Source: Gerris lacustris (Eukaryota; Arthropoda; Insecta; Hemiptera; Gerridae). From it: 64,000 bases of DNA. Location of the stretch: the NCBI GenBank assembly GCA_951217055.1, contig OX578280.1, positions 16,903,394-16,967,393 on the forward strand. The letters are read 5' to 3'. Positions 11,072 through 22,339 of this stretch are shown here, in pieces. The notes beneath the pieces are model-generated. The model worked only from the letters and a program-made list of their open reading frames with translations, was not told where the DNA came from and made no database searches. Positions within the stretch are counted from its first letter, which is position 1. Every line of letters begins with the position of its first letter. The position numbers were made by a program, and so were the translations under genes.

Positions 11072-11072
<1 letters not shown>
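10088..11072. other. No gene recognised
   Basis: AT-rich DNA. 10660-10850 is less AT-rich with no repeat match elsewhere. The 62-codon frame at 10852-11040 is low-complexity hydrophobic sequence and is not supported. Confidence 0.4.

Positions 11073-11150
<78 letters not shown>
11073..11150. repeat. (TA)n microsatellite
   Basis: Pure TA repeat of about 78 bp, followed within 100 bp by a family B copy. Confidence 0.97.
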
Positions 11151-11153
<3 letters not shown>

Positions 11154-11242
11154 TATAAATATTATTACACATCCATTAATTATAAGATGGTATTTGAAGT
11201 TATCATTTCCAATATTATTGCATTCAGGGTATTGATGTATTA

Positions 11243-11715
11243 TATTGCTTCCGAGCTTACCGAAGGTAACGGAAGCTATGTGATCGTTCTGAAGAACGAA
11301 AAAATTTTAGGTGTCCGATTTAAAAAATTCCAAGACAGAAATCCGTTTCAGACATCAGGGAACATTTTTGGTTCCGTGTCTGTCTGTCGGTCTGTCGGTC
11401 TGTCGGTCTGTCGGTCTGTCGGTCTGTCGTTCAATTTTTGCGAACCACCATATCTTCAAAACTACACGTCCAATTTTAATGAAATTTGGGTGGTAGGTCA
11501 TAATCATCCCATTGTTGGTCCCATATAAGTTTCAACCTTCTGCGCTTATTTGTTTGTCATCCACATGCCCACAAACATACATTTATTTACAGCCATATCT
11601 TTAAGAGTAATCATCTGATTTTTATGAAATTTTTATGGTTTGTCGAAAGTAGCCTGCAGATAACACCTGCCTAATTTCAACCTTCTGCGCACTTTAAATC
11701 GTGCTAAATTAATAT
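11243..11715 (+). repeat. Family B repeat, copy 2
   Basis: Shows the typical 5' structure. 11247-11276 folds GCTTCCG with CGGAAGC and TTACC with GGTAA. 11284-11299 pairs TCGTTCT with AGAACGA. 11349-11385 pairs CAGACA/TGTCTG with inner GGAAC/GTTCC. Then comes a GTCTGTCGGTC tract and 'TTTTAATGAAATTTGGGTGG'. The 61-113 codon frames over it are accidental. Confidence 0.85.
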
Positions 11716-12355
11716 GTCTTATATTATAAAGCCGCATGGCTAACTGACTCACTGACTGACATTAATGTTTACCCACTTCCAGAAGAGCTAGAGACTTGTG
11801 GTTTGCGCCATTCGACGCGCAACGTCCATATTGTGGACCAAAATAATTATACAAAGTTCACTTTTCCCCCTCCTTCCCCCCTTAAAAAAATAAAAATGGG
11901 TGGCTTGATTTTTAAGCTGGTTTGGGGGCTTATTGCGGCTAAACGGTAAGTCGTATTAGAAAATGGGTAGCACAAGTGGTGACTGATTTTAAAAGATCTA
12001 CAACTTTAGTCCTATGAGTTTTTGTCGCATCATCATCGGTTGTACCCTAGATGGTGATAATTTTGTTATTTTTTGGTTTTATTTTTTTCCATTTTTGTCT
12101 TTGAATGGCCATAGTTTCTTTAATAGTTGGCCGATTTTATTTCTGATTGCGGCGATTGAATCTCACACTAATGCTCTTTAAATTGAGTATATTTTATTTC
12201 ATTAGTTCATCCTACTGGCTGAGAACATGCGAGTAAACTTTTTCCCGTGCGCCGTGTCACGTGACCACTTTTTTTGGTTTTTAATATTGTGTCGTATATC
12301 ATTTTAAAGGCCTTGATATGTACATTAAAGCTATTTTATAAGTTGATTTTTTAAA
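11716..12355. other. Intergenic stretch with an ACTG-tract module
   Basis: 11740-11765 has a short (ACTG)-type tract. About 45 bp later comes 'GCTAGAGACTTGTGGTTTG', the same layout as the tract-plus-core module in the repeat families. No gene is recognised in the remainder. Confidence 0.4.
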
Positions 12356-12359
12356 AATT

Positions 12360-12660
12360 TTGTACATATACTTTTGTACCGATTTATAATTTTGTTGTAG
12401 GTTAAAGGGTTTAAATACTTTTTTGATATTAGGTTTTTTATTTATATGTATTTATTAGTTAAGTGAATGCCCTTTTGTATTGTTTGTTTTTTAAATATAT
12501 AACTTTGGTACCTCAGAGTACAGGGGTACAAATGTTAAAGTTAATCTTCTATAATATGATGTATATCGTTGAAAAGCTCTTGCATAGTAGATTAATTTTT
12601 GTTATATTCTATTTTGTGTTATTTTTAGTTTTGAGGGGGGTAAAATAAAAAAAAACTGTT
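12360..12660 (+). repeat. Diverged relative of family I core
   Basis: Carries 'GTACAGGGGTACAAATGTTA', 'ATGTATATCGTTGAAAAGCTC' (shortened to its core) and 'GAGGGGGGTAAAAT'. These occur in the same order in the intact I copies at 24.8 and 30.4 kb and at 34.9 kb. Confidence 0.6.
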
Positions 12661-12876
12661 TATACAGCGGTTTCTACGATTTGGTTGCAGTTTTATATTT
12701 GTTTATTAAATTAATTATATGTGCGCTAACTTTTGGTGCTTGTTGGAGGCTTCGTTTCTCCAACAAATGTTTAAATTTCTTCAACTTTATTAAATATTTA
12801 CTGGAACAGTGCCGCGCCGTTCCAACTTTTTGATTATGTTTATCGAGGTATTTTTCTTAATTTGGTCTTTTCTTTG

Positions 12877-13489
12877 CGAGGAAGCTATGTGCCACATTAA
12901 TTGGCAGAGTATTTTTATAATGTTACTTAGGTAGGTAAACGAAAAATTTTTAGGTCTCCGATTTCAAAAATACTAAAACAGAAATCCGTTTGAGACATCA
13001 GGGAACATTTTTGATTCCGTCTGTGTCGACAGACGGAATCAATGTCGGTCTGTCGTTCAATTTTTGCGAACTGTTATATCTCAAAAACTACACGTTCGAT
13101 TTTAATGAAATTTAGGTGGTAGGTCAAAATTAGCTCATTGTTGGTCCCATATAAGTTTCAACCTTCTGCACTCATTTGTTTCTCTTCCACATGCGCACAA
13201 ACATACATTTATTTACACATATAGCTTCAAAATTACTTGTCTGCTTTGTATCAAACTGTTATAGTTTATCGAAAGAAGCCCCGAAGATAGCCCCAGATTA
13301 CTTTGAACGGTCTGCGCTCTTTAACTTTTGCTAAATTGATACTTTAATTTATGTAAAAAAATTTGATAAATTGAAAAAACGGGGGAAACAATTAAACAAA
13401 TTAGGCAATAATGGCTTGCACAAGTATAAAATCAAGTAAGTTCTTGATAGGAGGCGAGGAAGCTATGGGCCACACTAAGGGGCAGTCAA
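12877..13489 (+). repeat. Family B repeat, copy 3, preceded by a B 3' end
   Basis: 12877-12912 is the isolated 3' end of one copy ('GAGGAAGCTATGTGCCACA'). 12930-13489 is a second copy lacking the first 5' hairpin. In the tract region, 13014-13041 is a 12-bp inverted repeat GATTCCGTCTGT/ACAGACGGAATC not present in other copies. Confidence 0.8.
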
Positions 13490-13559
13490 GATATTTAGTC
13501 CAGTTATTTTAGTAAAAAATATGGCTTCTGCTCCAAAAAAATGGGAGGTAATTTTTTTT

Positions 13560-14184
13560 TTTGTTCTCTTCATTTCGACGTTCTGAAAAACATATTCAAA
13601 ATCGGCAACGAGATCGTAGTAATATACATTCAAGGACAAGGTCAACAAATTTGGTTATTTGCGAATATCTCGCTTCCAATGACAACGACACCAATCGCAC
13701 GGTGGTTATCAAAATAAATATAACAAAATTTCCCATAGAAAAAGTCTCATTTATTTTGAAGTGTAATAGACGGGTTGCGAAATATGGGGCGAAGAATATC
13801 TTCGCCCTTTTACAATATATATATCGAACTTTTACAAATATATCGATTCCTATGGCTCGGAGACAAAATAACCCTATTTTAAAAAAGAAAGTGTACCTAT
13901 TCAATTTCGATTTGCACGACTTTTTACGTATTTTTGCGAATATCTCGCTTCCTCTGGCTCGGAGACAAATTAAGGGTCAGACTAAAATTATAGATTATAA
14001 AATTTCCCACATGAAACATTATGTTTATTTTTTACGTACAACGAACCGCTTTAAGATAATAAAGTGTTCCGAAGTTTCCGCAAAAGGGGTATCAACGACC
14101 AATAACATTGATGTTTCCTCCACGGTGAGAAACGTTATTCTATACCTGCGAGCGGCATTTCAAGTTTGTTTGGACGTAGTTTGA
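13560..14184. repeat. Cluster of three diverged copies of a ~30 bp motif
   Basis: The motif 'AATATCTCGCTTCC' followed by 'GGCTCGGAGACAAA' recurs near 13659, 13838 and 13931, with growing divergence outwards. A perfect hairpin GGGCGAAGA/TCTTCGCCC lies near 13787. A 207-codon frame spans the whole stretch, but the embedded repeats and lack of recognisable domains make it unlikely to be a gene. Confidence 0.5.
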
Positions 14185-14449
14185 AAATATTTTTCTGCTC
14201 TAGTGTTTTCATATTTGAAAAAGGTAATTATTACGGTGGCAATCGCAATGGCGAAACATTGTTTTATATGTAACGAACTTCTCGACAGCGGTCTCACCGC
14301 ACTGTGACAGTGGACCGCGGTATGAAAAATGTAAGTATGAAGAGAGGTGATGAACATATAGAACATTTAACTAATGTTAACTCTGTAACAGTGTAAGTGG
14401 AGTGTTAGATAATTCAAACAAAAAAAGATTGAAACATATAAGTTTTCTA
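14185..14449. other. No feature recognised
   Basis: Short stretch between the motif cluster and the minus-strand pseudogene. A small palindromic 'CACCGCACTGTGACAGTGG' lies near 14297. Confidence 0.3.
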
Positions 14450-15235
14450 TTACATAGAAAATCACGACGATTACCAGTCCAAGTAGGCGGGGCTGAATGG
14501 TTCGATTGGAGATGATGCTCCTACCAATGCAACAAATGCAAGCATGACACTGATTTGTTTCCGCGATACTCAAGCGACTATTTTTTCTAAGCTTGGTTCG
14601 AAAGTAAAAAACTGAATCAAGAATTTGTAAATTGAAAGTAAAAAAAGAATGTAGATTTTGATCTTTGCCTGGTTTCATAACAAATATTTGTTGCTGTTGA
14701 TGGCTACGTCCCACGAGAAGAACCAAAAGATCAATTTCTTCGCCAAGTACGACAGTGGTGTTACCATTCTTCCAATACAGTTTCAATAATAAAACATCTG
14801 CATCATCGCGAGCTTGTTTCGAAACGGTGTTGACTTTTTTAAATGTTTCCATGAGTATTGCAATTATTTATTATTTTATTACTCTTGGTAAGATAGGAAG
14901 GAACTTATCCTGAGAGATTGCCACTTGCGTATTTTCGTCGAAACTAACTTCCGTAGATCTGGAAATTATGGTGGTTCTTAGTGACTGCTCCAATGGTTGA
15001 TGTTCTTACTATCGTCGTCATAGCCATCCAACACAACAACAACGTTAGCTCCAATATGTTTTTGTATATATGCTACATATCTGTAAATAACACCGAGGAA
15101 AACATAATTTTGTTTCGACTCAAAATTTCCGAGATCAAGCGTATGTTATCTAATTTTAACTTGCGGGGTCGTACACAATCGCGATCAAGATCCATCTCGA
15201 GACACCGTTGAATATCATACACTAAAAATAACAAT
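14450..15235 (-). pseudogene. Decayed copy of an invertebrate PIN-like protein family
   Basis: Read on the minus strand, three collinear pieces in different frames match a family I recall from arthropod and cnidarian genomes, usually uncharacterised and possibly PIN/FEN-like. They are 'NVVVVLDGYDDDSKNI' (15045-14998), 'FDENTQVAISQDKFL' (14942-14898), then a 161-codon frame from 14852 with 'KQARDDADVLLL' and 'TVVLGEEIDLLVLLVGR'. The expected later 'CHA..GCDTT'-like motif is degenerate ('CHACICCIGRS'), and stops and frame changes separate the pieces. The acidic residues of the early motifs survive. It stands head to head with the gypsy remnant starting at 15242. The family name is from memory, not a search. 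Confidence 0.55.
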
Positions 15236-15241
15236 ACCTGC

Positions 15242-16330
15242 TGTAATTATAGGAGATTTGGAGATAACGCTTCCAAATGCACTTCTCCTTGTACTTTCAA
15301 GCGGCAGAAAAACTAAATATGGCTGTTGACGAAGCGGCCGACGATAGCTATACTTGTAGCTTATTTATTAAAGATCGCCAGTTATTTTTAATTTCCACCG
15401 GTGCAGATGTTTGTGTTATACCTTTTTCCCTGACTAAATTTTACCGCGAAGATCCTTTATATGCACTCTCCGCTGCGAACGGTTCCCATATTAACGTTTA
15501 CTGTTCAAAATTATTTCCAGATTTAGGCCTGCGCAAATCGTGTAACCATTCATTTTTCGTGGAAAACGTCAAGAAACTCATTATAGGGGCAGATTTTCTT
15601 AACAAAGTCGGACTTCTAGTGATATTAAACATCGAACTCTTATTGACCCTCAAACTAATATGAAAATTAAAGGTTCCTTGCGCCAGATTGATGTCGCAAC
15701 TCCTAAATTTTTTGAAGTCAACTACTCTAACAAATTTTCTGGCATTCTCAAACAACAACATTTATGTTAGAACGGAATTTCAACGAGCCAGTAAAGCACA
15801 CAGTACAACATAAAATTATTACTACAGGTCAACTACCACAGAATCTAGGGCAATACGTTTAGATCCACCACAGTTAAAAATGGCAAAAGAAGAAATTTAA
15901 CTATATGTGTCAAATGGGAATTTGATGAAAAAGTAGTAATGATGGTCTGCAGACCATCATCTCCTTGCTCATCACCTCTACACATGGTAGCCAAGCAAAA
16001 TTCCAACGATTTGCGTCCATGTGGAGATTACAGGCGACTAAACGTTGCTACCGTTGCTGATAGGTGCCCTATCTGCAGGACTTCTCCCATAATCTGGCTG
16101 TATGTACATTTTATTCAATAATTGATTTAGTAAGTGCATACCACAATATTCCAGTAGCTCCAGAGGACGTATACAAAACAGCTGTTATTACACCTTTTGG
16201 CTTATTGAATTTACACGGCTTCTATTTGGCCTTCGAGATGCAGCACAATCTTTCCAGTTTTAACAGGCTTAGATTTTGTATTTGCCTACTTGGATGACGT
16301 CTTGATATTTAGTAAGTCAGCATAAGAGCA
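15242..16330 (+). pseudogene. Decayed Ty3/gypsy retrotransposon fragment (protease and RT)
   Basis: Collinear pieces in changing frames. A Cys-rich 'CNYRRFGDNASKC' (from 15242) is a usual lead-in to gypsy proteases. Next comes a retropepsin-like frame, 15277-15663, in which the active-site DTG has become STG (codons at 15394-15402). A linker is followed by reverse transcriptase pieces: 'SSPLHMVAKQNSNDLRP' and 'CGDYRRLN' (frame from 15939), 'IPVAPEDVYKTAVITPFG' (frame from 16064), and the catalytic-box equivalent YLDD at 16287-16298. There are at least three frame changes and several stops. No LTR, RNase H or integrase is seen, and homology fades near 16390. This is an old dead copy. Confidence 0.85.
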
Positions 16331-16429
16331 TGAGCGCCATCTCCAATGAATATAGTCATGGCATCAAGGCATCAAAATGCATTTTCGGAACATTTAATAT
16401 GCGCAAAAATGTACAAAAACTCAATTTTT

Positions 16430-16740
16430 TTTAAAATTTTTGAGATGGGTATCAAATGAAAGCTACTGCAGAGTAGATTACAAATATACATATATGACTT
16501 TTTATGGCTACTGTGCTACCACCAATATTGCATTTTAGCTCCAAAATTTCACCCAAATAAAATTTCCTCCCCCCCCCCCCCCCAACTGCCCTATAACGGC
16601 TAGTCTTAAAATTATGAAATAATTCATGATAATACCTTTTGAAGGGGTGATAAAAATTGCCAGAAAATAATTACTTTATTTTCTAATAACGTTTTATTAT
16701 TACCAATAAAATACATTGTGACCCCCCGAGGAATCGAACC
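16430..16740 (+). repeat. Module-bearing repeat with poly-C tract
   Basis: Holds 'GATGGGTATCAAATGAAAGC' followed by 'AGAGTAGATTACAAATA', then a ~16-base C run near 16568. At 16718-16740 the minus strand reads 'GGTTCGATTCCTCGG', a box-B-like match shared with 41565-41590. Confidence 0.55.
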
Positions 16741-16754
16741 ATCTACTCTACACA

Positions 16755-17160
16755 AAAAAGAAAGTATTTTGATGGCGCGAAAAATCGATTTTGATGGATT
16801 TACACATTATGAGGTCGTTAAAAAAAAAAAAACGTTAAAAAAATTATGTTTCGAAAACGGTTCCGAAGATTTTGATTAAAAAAATTCTAAAATGGGGTGC
16901 ATTTAAATACGAATCTAATAAGCCGTTTTCCCGGGAAAAATCGAGTTCCTGAAAATATAGCTTAAAACGCGGACGGAGAGAGCACGGTTTTAAATTCCCG
17001 CCCACTAGAAGATTTTTTATGATAAATTTTGATGTAATGTTCAATAATAGTTAACTGTACATTCGAAAACTTATAATTTATGGAAAACACTGGGCTAAGT
17101 AATTATGAACTCGAATATAAGAGAAAGTTTGTCTGAGTTGTCCCGGACCGATTTTTCTTT
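16755..17160 (+). repeat. Family A repeat, copy 2 (internally deleted)
   Basis: Has the family A start and 3' half but lacks the GTCT tract and core. The box-B position is degraded ('GGTTTTAAATTCCCG'). Confidence 0.8.
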
Positions 17161-18659
17161 TTTGGGAATCTATTTAAATTTGTTATATTTTTTTTTTTTT
17201 TTTTACTTTCATATAGGGTGGGATGGGAAAATACTAAAATTTTATTTTTTTGCAAATATCGTGTAGATAAGCCGAATAATCGACGAAACCCTAAAAGTAC
17301 TTGCTTGATGCAAGTACTTCCCTGTGATTTTTTAAAAATTTATTTATCCTATTTATGATCTACCATCTATGAATATGGATGTTGTTAGTTAAAGTATAAT
17401 ATTTAATTAGTTCTAGGTTTATAAGTTACTATTGTACCTACATTTTTTTTTACTTATATTTCGTGTGCCTTACTTTGTGATGTTATGCATATAATATCGG
17501 AATTTATAGTATAATATTTATAATTCTATAAAGAATTGCCGGACTAACTCCTTCGGTGTTCAGAGTGTTTCCCGTGCTTCGGTCTCAAAATCACTAAATC
17601 TAGGGAAAAAACCCCTATCTGGAATAACAAAACAAAATAAATAAATCAAAATTACAATGGGCACCTGCGAAAGTAATTTCGAATAATTTTAGAGTCTACA
17701 TTTAAAGCCGCTGTTGAGCAAAAAAAAAATAAATACTACTAATAATAAATAATACTAATAATACTTCACAAAGCATTTGTGAATCGTCAACCTTTAATAC
17801 AGAATTTTAAAAGCTTAGTGGTCAATTATTTTATTGTAGGACCTCGTATGCTTCGAATTCTATCAAAATTGGTTGAGCCCTTCAAAAAAATTAATGAAGC
17901 TAAAGATACAAAGATATTTTATTATTTTATTTATATAAGTACTCGTAAACTAATTTGTTTCTATACACATTTTGTAATTTATTGTTTCAAAACTTATATG
18001 GACTTCAAGTATGTATATATAATATACAATTCAAAAATAATGTTTAGCAGAGAGACAAGGATAACAAAAATATAACATTGTTTGTTTGAAAAATGAGGAA
18101 CGAAATGCGGACGAGACAAGCAATATGATATTGGAGAGATAAGGTTCGCAAATCAACATTGGGGTTTGACCCCAAATACCGAGTGTTTATAAAATTAGAG
18201 AGAGATAGAAAGAAATAAAGGAATAAGTTGCAAGTCAGTATGTCTGAGCTCGAGCTATCTAGTAGGAGGGAGGTAGTTGTGGAAGACCTCCCTCCCCTCC
18301 CACCGTCAGCGTGTGTGTCCTTCCTTCCCTTGTATTAGTAAGTGACGTCAAATCCCCTCCCCTTTATTCTACAAATTAATAATCTAAGAACCTAAATAGC
18401 GCCTACAATTTTATTCTAAATCGCTTCAAATTTGGGGAAACATCTCATTGACACAAGGAGAAGAGATGCCCTTTTTTAGTTTTTTCCACATGAAGAGTAA
18501 ACAAGGGTTTCTAAGCATGATATCAAAAATCTAAAAACAGGGATCTCTTTTAAATGTTCTGTAGAGTATCTGAACAAAATTTCAGCTTTCTAAGTTTAAT
18601 AGGGAAGGCGTCAGTTAGGTTTAAAAATTTTAATATGGGTTGTCCAGCCTTAAATATAA
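17161..18659. other. AT-rich intergenic stretch, no gene recognised
   Basis: Contains a perfect 10-bp-arm hairpin AAGTACTTGC/GCAAGTACTT near 17297, a hairpin TTGGGG/CCCCAA near 18160, and a GC-richer block 18240-18365 with GGGAGGT/ACCTCCC arms and a TGACGTCA palindrome at 18342. The 98-codon frame at 17779 is low-complexity. None of these is convincingly genic. Confidence 0.4.
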
Positions 18660-19066
18660 ATTATAAAATCACACTAATAAGTTTTACGATACTAACTACT
18701 TATACATTGGCGGAGTTTGAAAAGAGACAATATTAAAAGTAATTAACTATTTGTACTTAGCAGAGTTAAGGCAAAATTAAAAGAAAAGCAATTATTTAAA
18801 ATTGAAGCGAGCTCTAGCAATAAATAATGTATTGTATATTGAGAAAAAAGTTAATCATGATGAGTTTATAGTTAAAGCAGACGCTTGTAGTGACGGAACA
18901 CGACCGTTCCCTCAGACTCCGGCAGCATATTTATTACTCCATTTAAAATATTATAAATAAATCACTTTAAAACGAAAACATCTGCTTGTATCAGGTAGTA
19001 TCGAGTTGACGATGATTGTTTTTCGGATTCACTCTCGGGCTCCAGAACGTGCTATTAGGAACTTCG
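18660..19066 (-). mobile_element. Family C element, internally deleted copy
   Basis: On the minus strand it starts 'GAAACGAAGTTCCTAATAGC' then 'ACGTTCTGGAGCCCGAGAG'. It skips the middle of the element and continues with 'TGCTTTAACTATAAACTCA' and 'TTTTAATTTTGCCTTAACTC', which match 27.10-27.28 kb. The middle is missing, so it is nonautonomous. Confidence 0.65.
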
Positions 19067-19113
19067 TTTCAAAAAATCTTAAAACACTACGTACGTACTT
19101 AACTTATCCTTCT

Positions 19114-19175
19114 TACTTTCTCATATAAAGAGAAAGTATTGTGATGGCGCAAAAATTCGATTTTGAGATTTTTCT
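19114..19175 (+). repeat. Family A 5' end fragment
   Basis: Only the first ~60 bp of family A, including its terminal hairpin, ending at the family G fragment. Confidence 0.75.
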
Positions 19176-19189
19176 TATTGTGTCAATGT

Positions 19190-19335
19190 GATTTATTGTT
19201 TGTGATTTAAACTGATTAAATATACGCACATTTTTAGGCTCCAAAATGGCTGGTCAGGCTGAAACGTCGCCGAATAGAATGAAACGAAGTAATCTATTTT
19301 ACAACAACCCTAAAAGGATCCACTACTAGATATAA
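19190..19335 (+). repeat. Family G right-half fragment
   Basis: Matches 7540-7665 at 'ATTTTTAGGCTCCAAAATGG', 'GAAACGTCGCCGA' and 'AAAGGATCC'. The left arm is missing. Confidence 0.65.
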
Positions 19336-19340
19336 AATAG

Positions 19341-19465
19341 CTATTTACGCACCTAGAGCAGTAAGGGCGTTATTACAGGCCGAGGGCGAAGTTTGAAAGC
19401 ACGAGTGCGTTTAACGCCCGAGGCCTGTCATGTCGCTTACTGATCGTGGTGCGTACACTATTTTA
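19341..19465. mobile_element. Small fold-back (R-type), copy 1
   Basis: Imperfect inverted arms: 'ACGCACCTAGAGCAGTAAG' with its complement near 19455, and 'ACAGGCCGAGGGCG' with 'CGCCCGAGGCCTGT'. The layout is similar to the R elements at 29.05 and 42.07 kb, though the sequences differ. Confidence 0.6.
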
Positions 19466-20037
19466 TCGCCTACCACATGCAAACTAATTACAAAACACGA
19501 CTATTTTGCCGTAATCTTCAAAAACAATAAATGCATATTAAGTTTAAATCAGTACCAAAACAAACCGCAGTTATAAATAAACTGATTGTTTACAAATTGA
19601 ACAGCTGACGCTGAGAACTACTAGCGCTTCTTGCACGCCGCGGCCCGGCCAGGAAGCGGCCGCTTCTCGAACTACTAGTGGCCCTGTAATGAAAAAGCAT
19701 GCATTTTTACAGGCCCCAGGGCTGTAAAATGGAACTTTACCGCCCGCTCAGGATAGGAATGTTTACAAGTGGAGGTCGGTAAATATATTAAAACACTATA
19801 ATATATTTTATAATTTAACGTATAACTTAAAGGAGGATATAATATGAAATATATATTTATAAAGCTATTAGAGAAATATTTTCAAACAACTCTTGGTCAC
19901 ATAAAAATTAAATTGACAAAGGGTCAACTAGAAAATACACCATTTAAAGGATCTTTCCAACGACAGGTCATTCATTGTTCCAAGATGAATATGTTTTGAG
20001 TTATTATATTTTTTTAAGGTAATATTTAAGGTTATTT
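19466..20037. other. Partly GC-rich intergenic stretch
   Basis: 19610-19760 is GC-rich and has hairpins, e.g. GAAGCGGCCGCTTC and CTGTAA..TTACAG. It may be one more small transposon, but I could not define its ends. The rest is AT-rich. Confidence 0.35.
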
Positions 20038-20290
20038 AAGGTCATGAGTGGAACGAGACGGGGTTCGACTCCTCGCCGTGACGCTCTGATTTATATGGCT
20101 CACTATTGATCACATCATACTCGCTTCGGCGGTACAATGTACAGAGGTATGATGTGTGAAGTGGCTGGAACTCTCTACCGCGGGGCGTAAAAAGGGCCTA
20201 AGTGATGGCCTAATTGCAAGGTTTGTCCTACCCGTTCTAGTAGGAAGTCCAAGACTACTACTACTACTATTGCCCAGCTTCACAAATATT
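20038..20290 (+). mobile_element. Family F SINE, short copy without the 118-bp array
   Basis: Begins in a box-B-like segment 'GGGGTTCGACTCCTCGCC', continues with the body words 'CACATCATACTCGCTTCGGC' and 'TCCTACCCGTTCTAGTAGG', and ends in a CTA/ACT trinucleotide tail. The same body in inverse orientation flanks the arrays at 38.2 and 50.5 kb. The 5' tRNA-like half is missing. Confidence 0.7.
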
Positions 20291-21043
20291 TTATAATTCT
20301 AATCAAAATCACTTTTGATTATACTGCTAGTTATTCTTATTTTATTTTAATTTTTTATGAGGGCATTAAGTTTAATAAATTACAGCACTAGAGAAGAATT
20401 CATAATGTAAAAGGTTTCAGAATTTTTTATTTATTTATTTGTTTTATAGTTATACTCTAAAGAGCAAAATAAAAGAAAACTAATATTTTTTTGAATGATT
20501 TATGATTATTTTTTTTATTTTACGAAAAATTGAGTTTAATTGGGGTCGTGATAAATGTCTCAAATTAAAAAAAAAAAAATCTTTTTTTAAATCATAAAAA
20601 AAATATCCGTGTCATATTTAATGAAATAATGAACACTATTTATTCTTTTTTCTCTCTTATTCGAATAGAATTTAAATGTGATACTATTAAGAAAGAAATA
20701 AAGTTATTTTTTCACTTATTTTCTTACCCTAACATTTAGTTTATGAACATAAATGGGGTTTAACGATATTCTCTAGATTCTAGATAGAACCAAGGAAATT
20801 CATCTGAAAAAAAAAATGAAAGAAATTCCTGAATAGCTAAGACCTTCTGTCTTTTATAGTAGCGAAGCTGTAAAAATTCTCGGCAATAAGGAGTTAATTG
20901 GAAGCCTTTTATAGGAAGAGAAGAGAGTGCAAATCTACTGGAGAAAGGAAATTCCAAAACCTACTACCCCATCTCCAACCATTCTCAAGTATACCCATTA
21001 AATTCTCATTTGTTATAATAGATATTCTATTTTTGATTTACAG

Positions 21044-21045
<2 letters not shown>
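20291..21045. other. AT-rich DNA, no feature recognised
   Basis: The short frames on both strands between 20760 and 20960 lack any recognisable motif. Confidence 0.4.

Positions 21046-21137
<92 letters not shown>
21046..21137. repeat. (TA)n microsatellite
   Basis: Pure TA repeat of about 90 bp. The Tyr-Ile peptide predicted across it is an artefact. Confidence 0.97.
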
Positions 21138-21142
<5 letters not shown>

Positions 21143-21779
21143 CCCTTATCCTGTATTTAATGAAGGTAATAATAAAGTAAATAGTTTTCAGTTACTGTAT
21201 TTTATGTATTGATATACTTTTTTTTCTTTTTTAAAAAAACAATATTATATAATTATATACTGTCGAATTTAATTGAAAAAAATATTGGAACGGGACAGAG
21301 TATGAATATAAAATCATTAAGTTATTATGTCTAAGATGCGTTCATTAGAAAGATCATCTTTTATATCTTTGAGTATGGCCAGAGTATTTGCTGATTCGGA
21401 ATATATTCAGATACCGAAAAACAGGCGCAGTTAAAGCGGAGTGACCTTAGTGGAAGCTGGCTTTTGCGGCTATAATACAATTGCGCATGCAGGTCACGGA
21501 GTCAAATAATTTAACATATTGTAAATTATCCTCTAAAAACTGTTTAATTCTGATTTCGAACTGATTCGACGATATTAATTTAAAAAAATTTAAAATGTAG
21601 TCCATTCAGATATGAATCTTACAATAATAGTAGAACCCTTTTCCCTGAACAAATCGATTCTTCACTGGATTGAGGTGAATAATTGAATTATTATTTACCT
21701 GCCAAATTTGACTTTCGAATTAACTGATGCATATATATTGGTGATTGCATATATATTGGTCAAGTAGTACACAATTGAT
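21138..21779. other. No gene recognised
   Basis: 21560-21680 resembles the 3' half of family A at 'TTTAAAATGTAGTCCATT' but is strongly diverged. Otherwise nothing is recognised. Confidence 0.35.
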
Positions 21780-22045
21780 GATCCAGCATACAGACAAACA
21801 GGAATACTTTGATTTTATTTTAAGGCTTAATCGTCATAAACGACAAGAAACGATAATTTCCATAATATTGCATAATTGCGTGCACTGCATCCATGTATGG
21901 CTGCAAATTTTATTTTAAGGCTTAATCGTCATAAACGACAAGAAACGATAATTTCTTTAAGGCTTAATCGTCATAAACGACAAGAAACGATAATTTCCAT
22001 AATATTGCATAATTGCGTTCATTGCATCCATGCGTGGGTGCAATA
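21780..22045. repeat. Partial tandem repeat, three units
   Basis: 'AAGGCTTAATCGTCATAAAC' followed by GACAAGAAACGATAATTTC occurs three times (near 21822, 21917, 21960). Units 1 and 3 are also followed by the same 'CATAATATTGCATAATTGCG'. Confidence 0.9.
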
Positions 22046-22339
22046 AATGTTGTCTGGTAAGGTGTAAATATTATAATTATTAATTACTTGTAATGCTAAT
22101 ACGAATACTTAGTATTTCTACTACGATATTAGCTTATTATTTAATTTTAAGCAAAATTTTTTATTATCATAAAATAAAATCATGTTTACACGAATTTAAA
22201 ATTTTGAACTCTATAGCTAAATATTACTTTTTGACACCATAAGTAAGGTTTGGTAACCTTTACTTTTAATCTTGGTATTTTTTTTTTAAGTTTGCAGAAA
22301 CTGAACACCCTGAACAAAAAATCAAAAATCGGGTACAGG

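Noticed and set aside
13561..14184. A 207-codon protein gene
   Set aside because: The frame covers repeated noncoding motifs, has no recognisable domain, and the opposite strand is open for 102 codons too.
18342..18349. TGACGTCA as a CRE promoter element
   Set aside because: A single 8-bp match without a nearby transcription unit is not enough to call a regulatory site.
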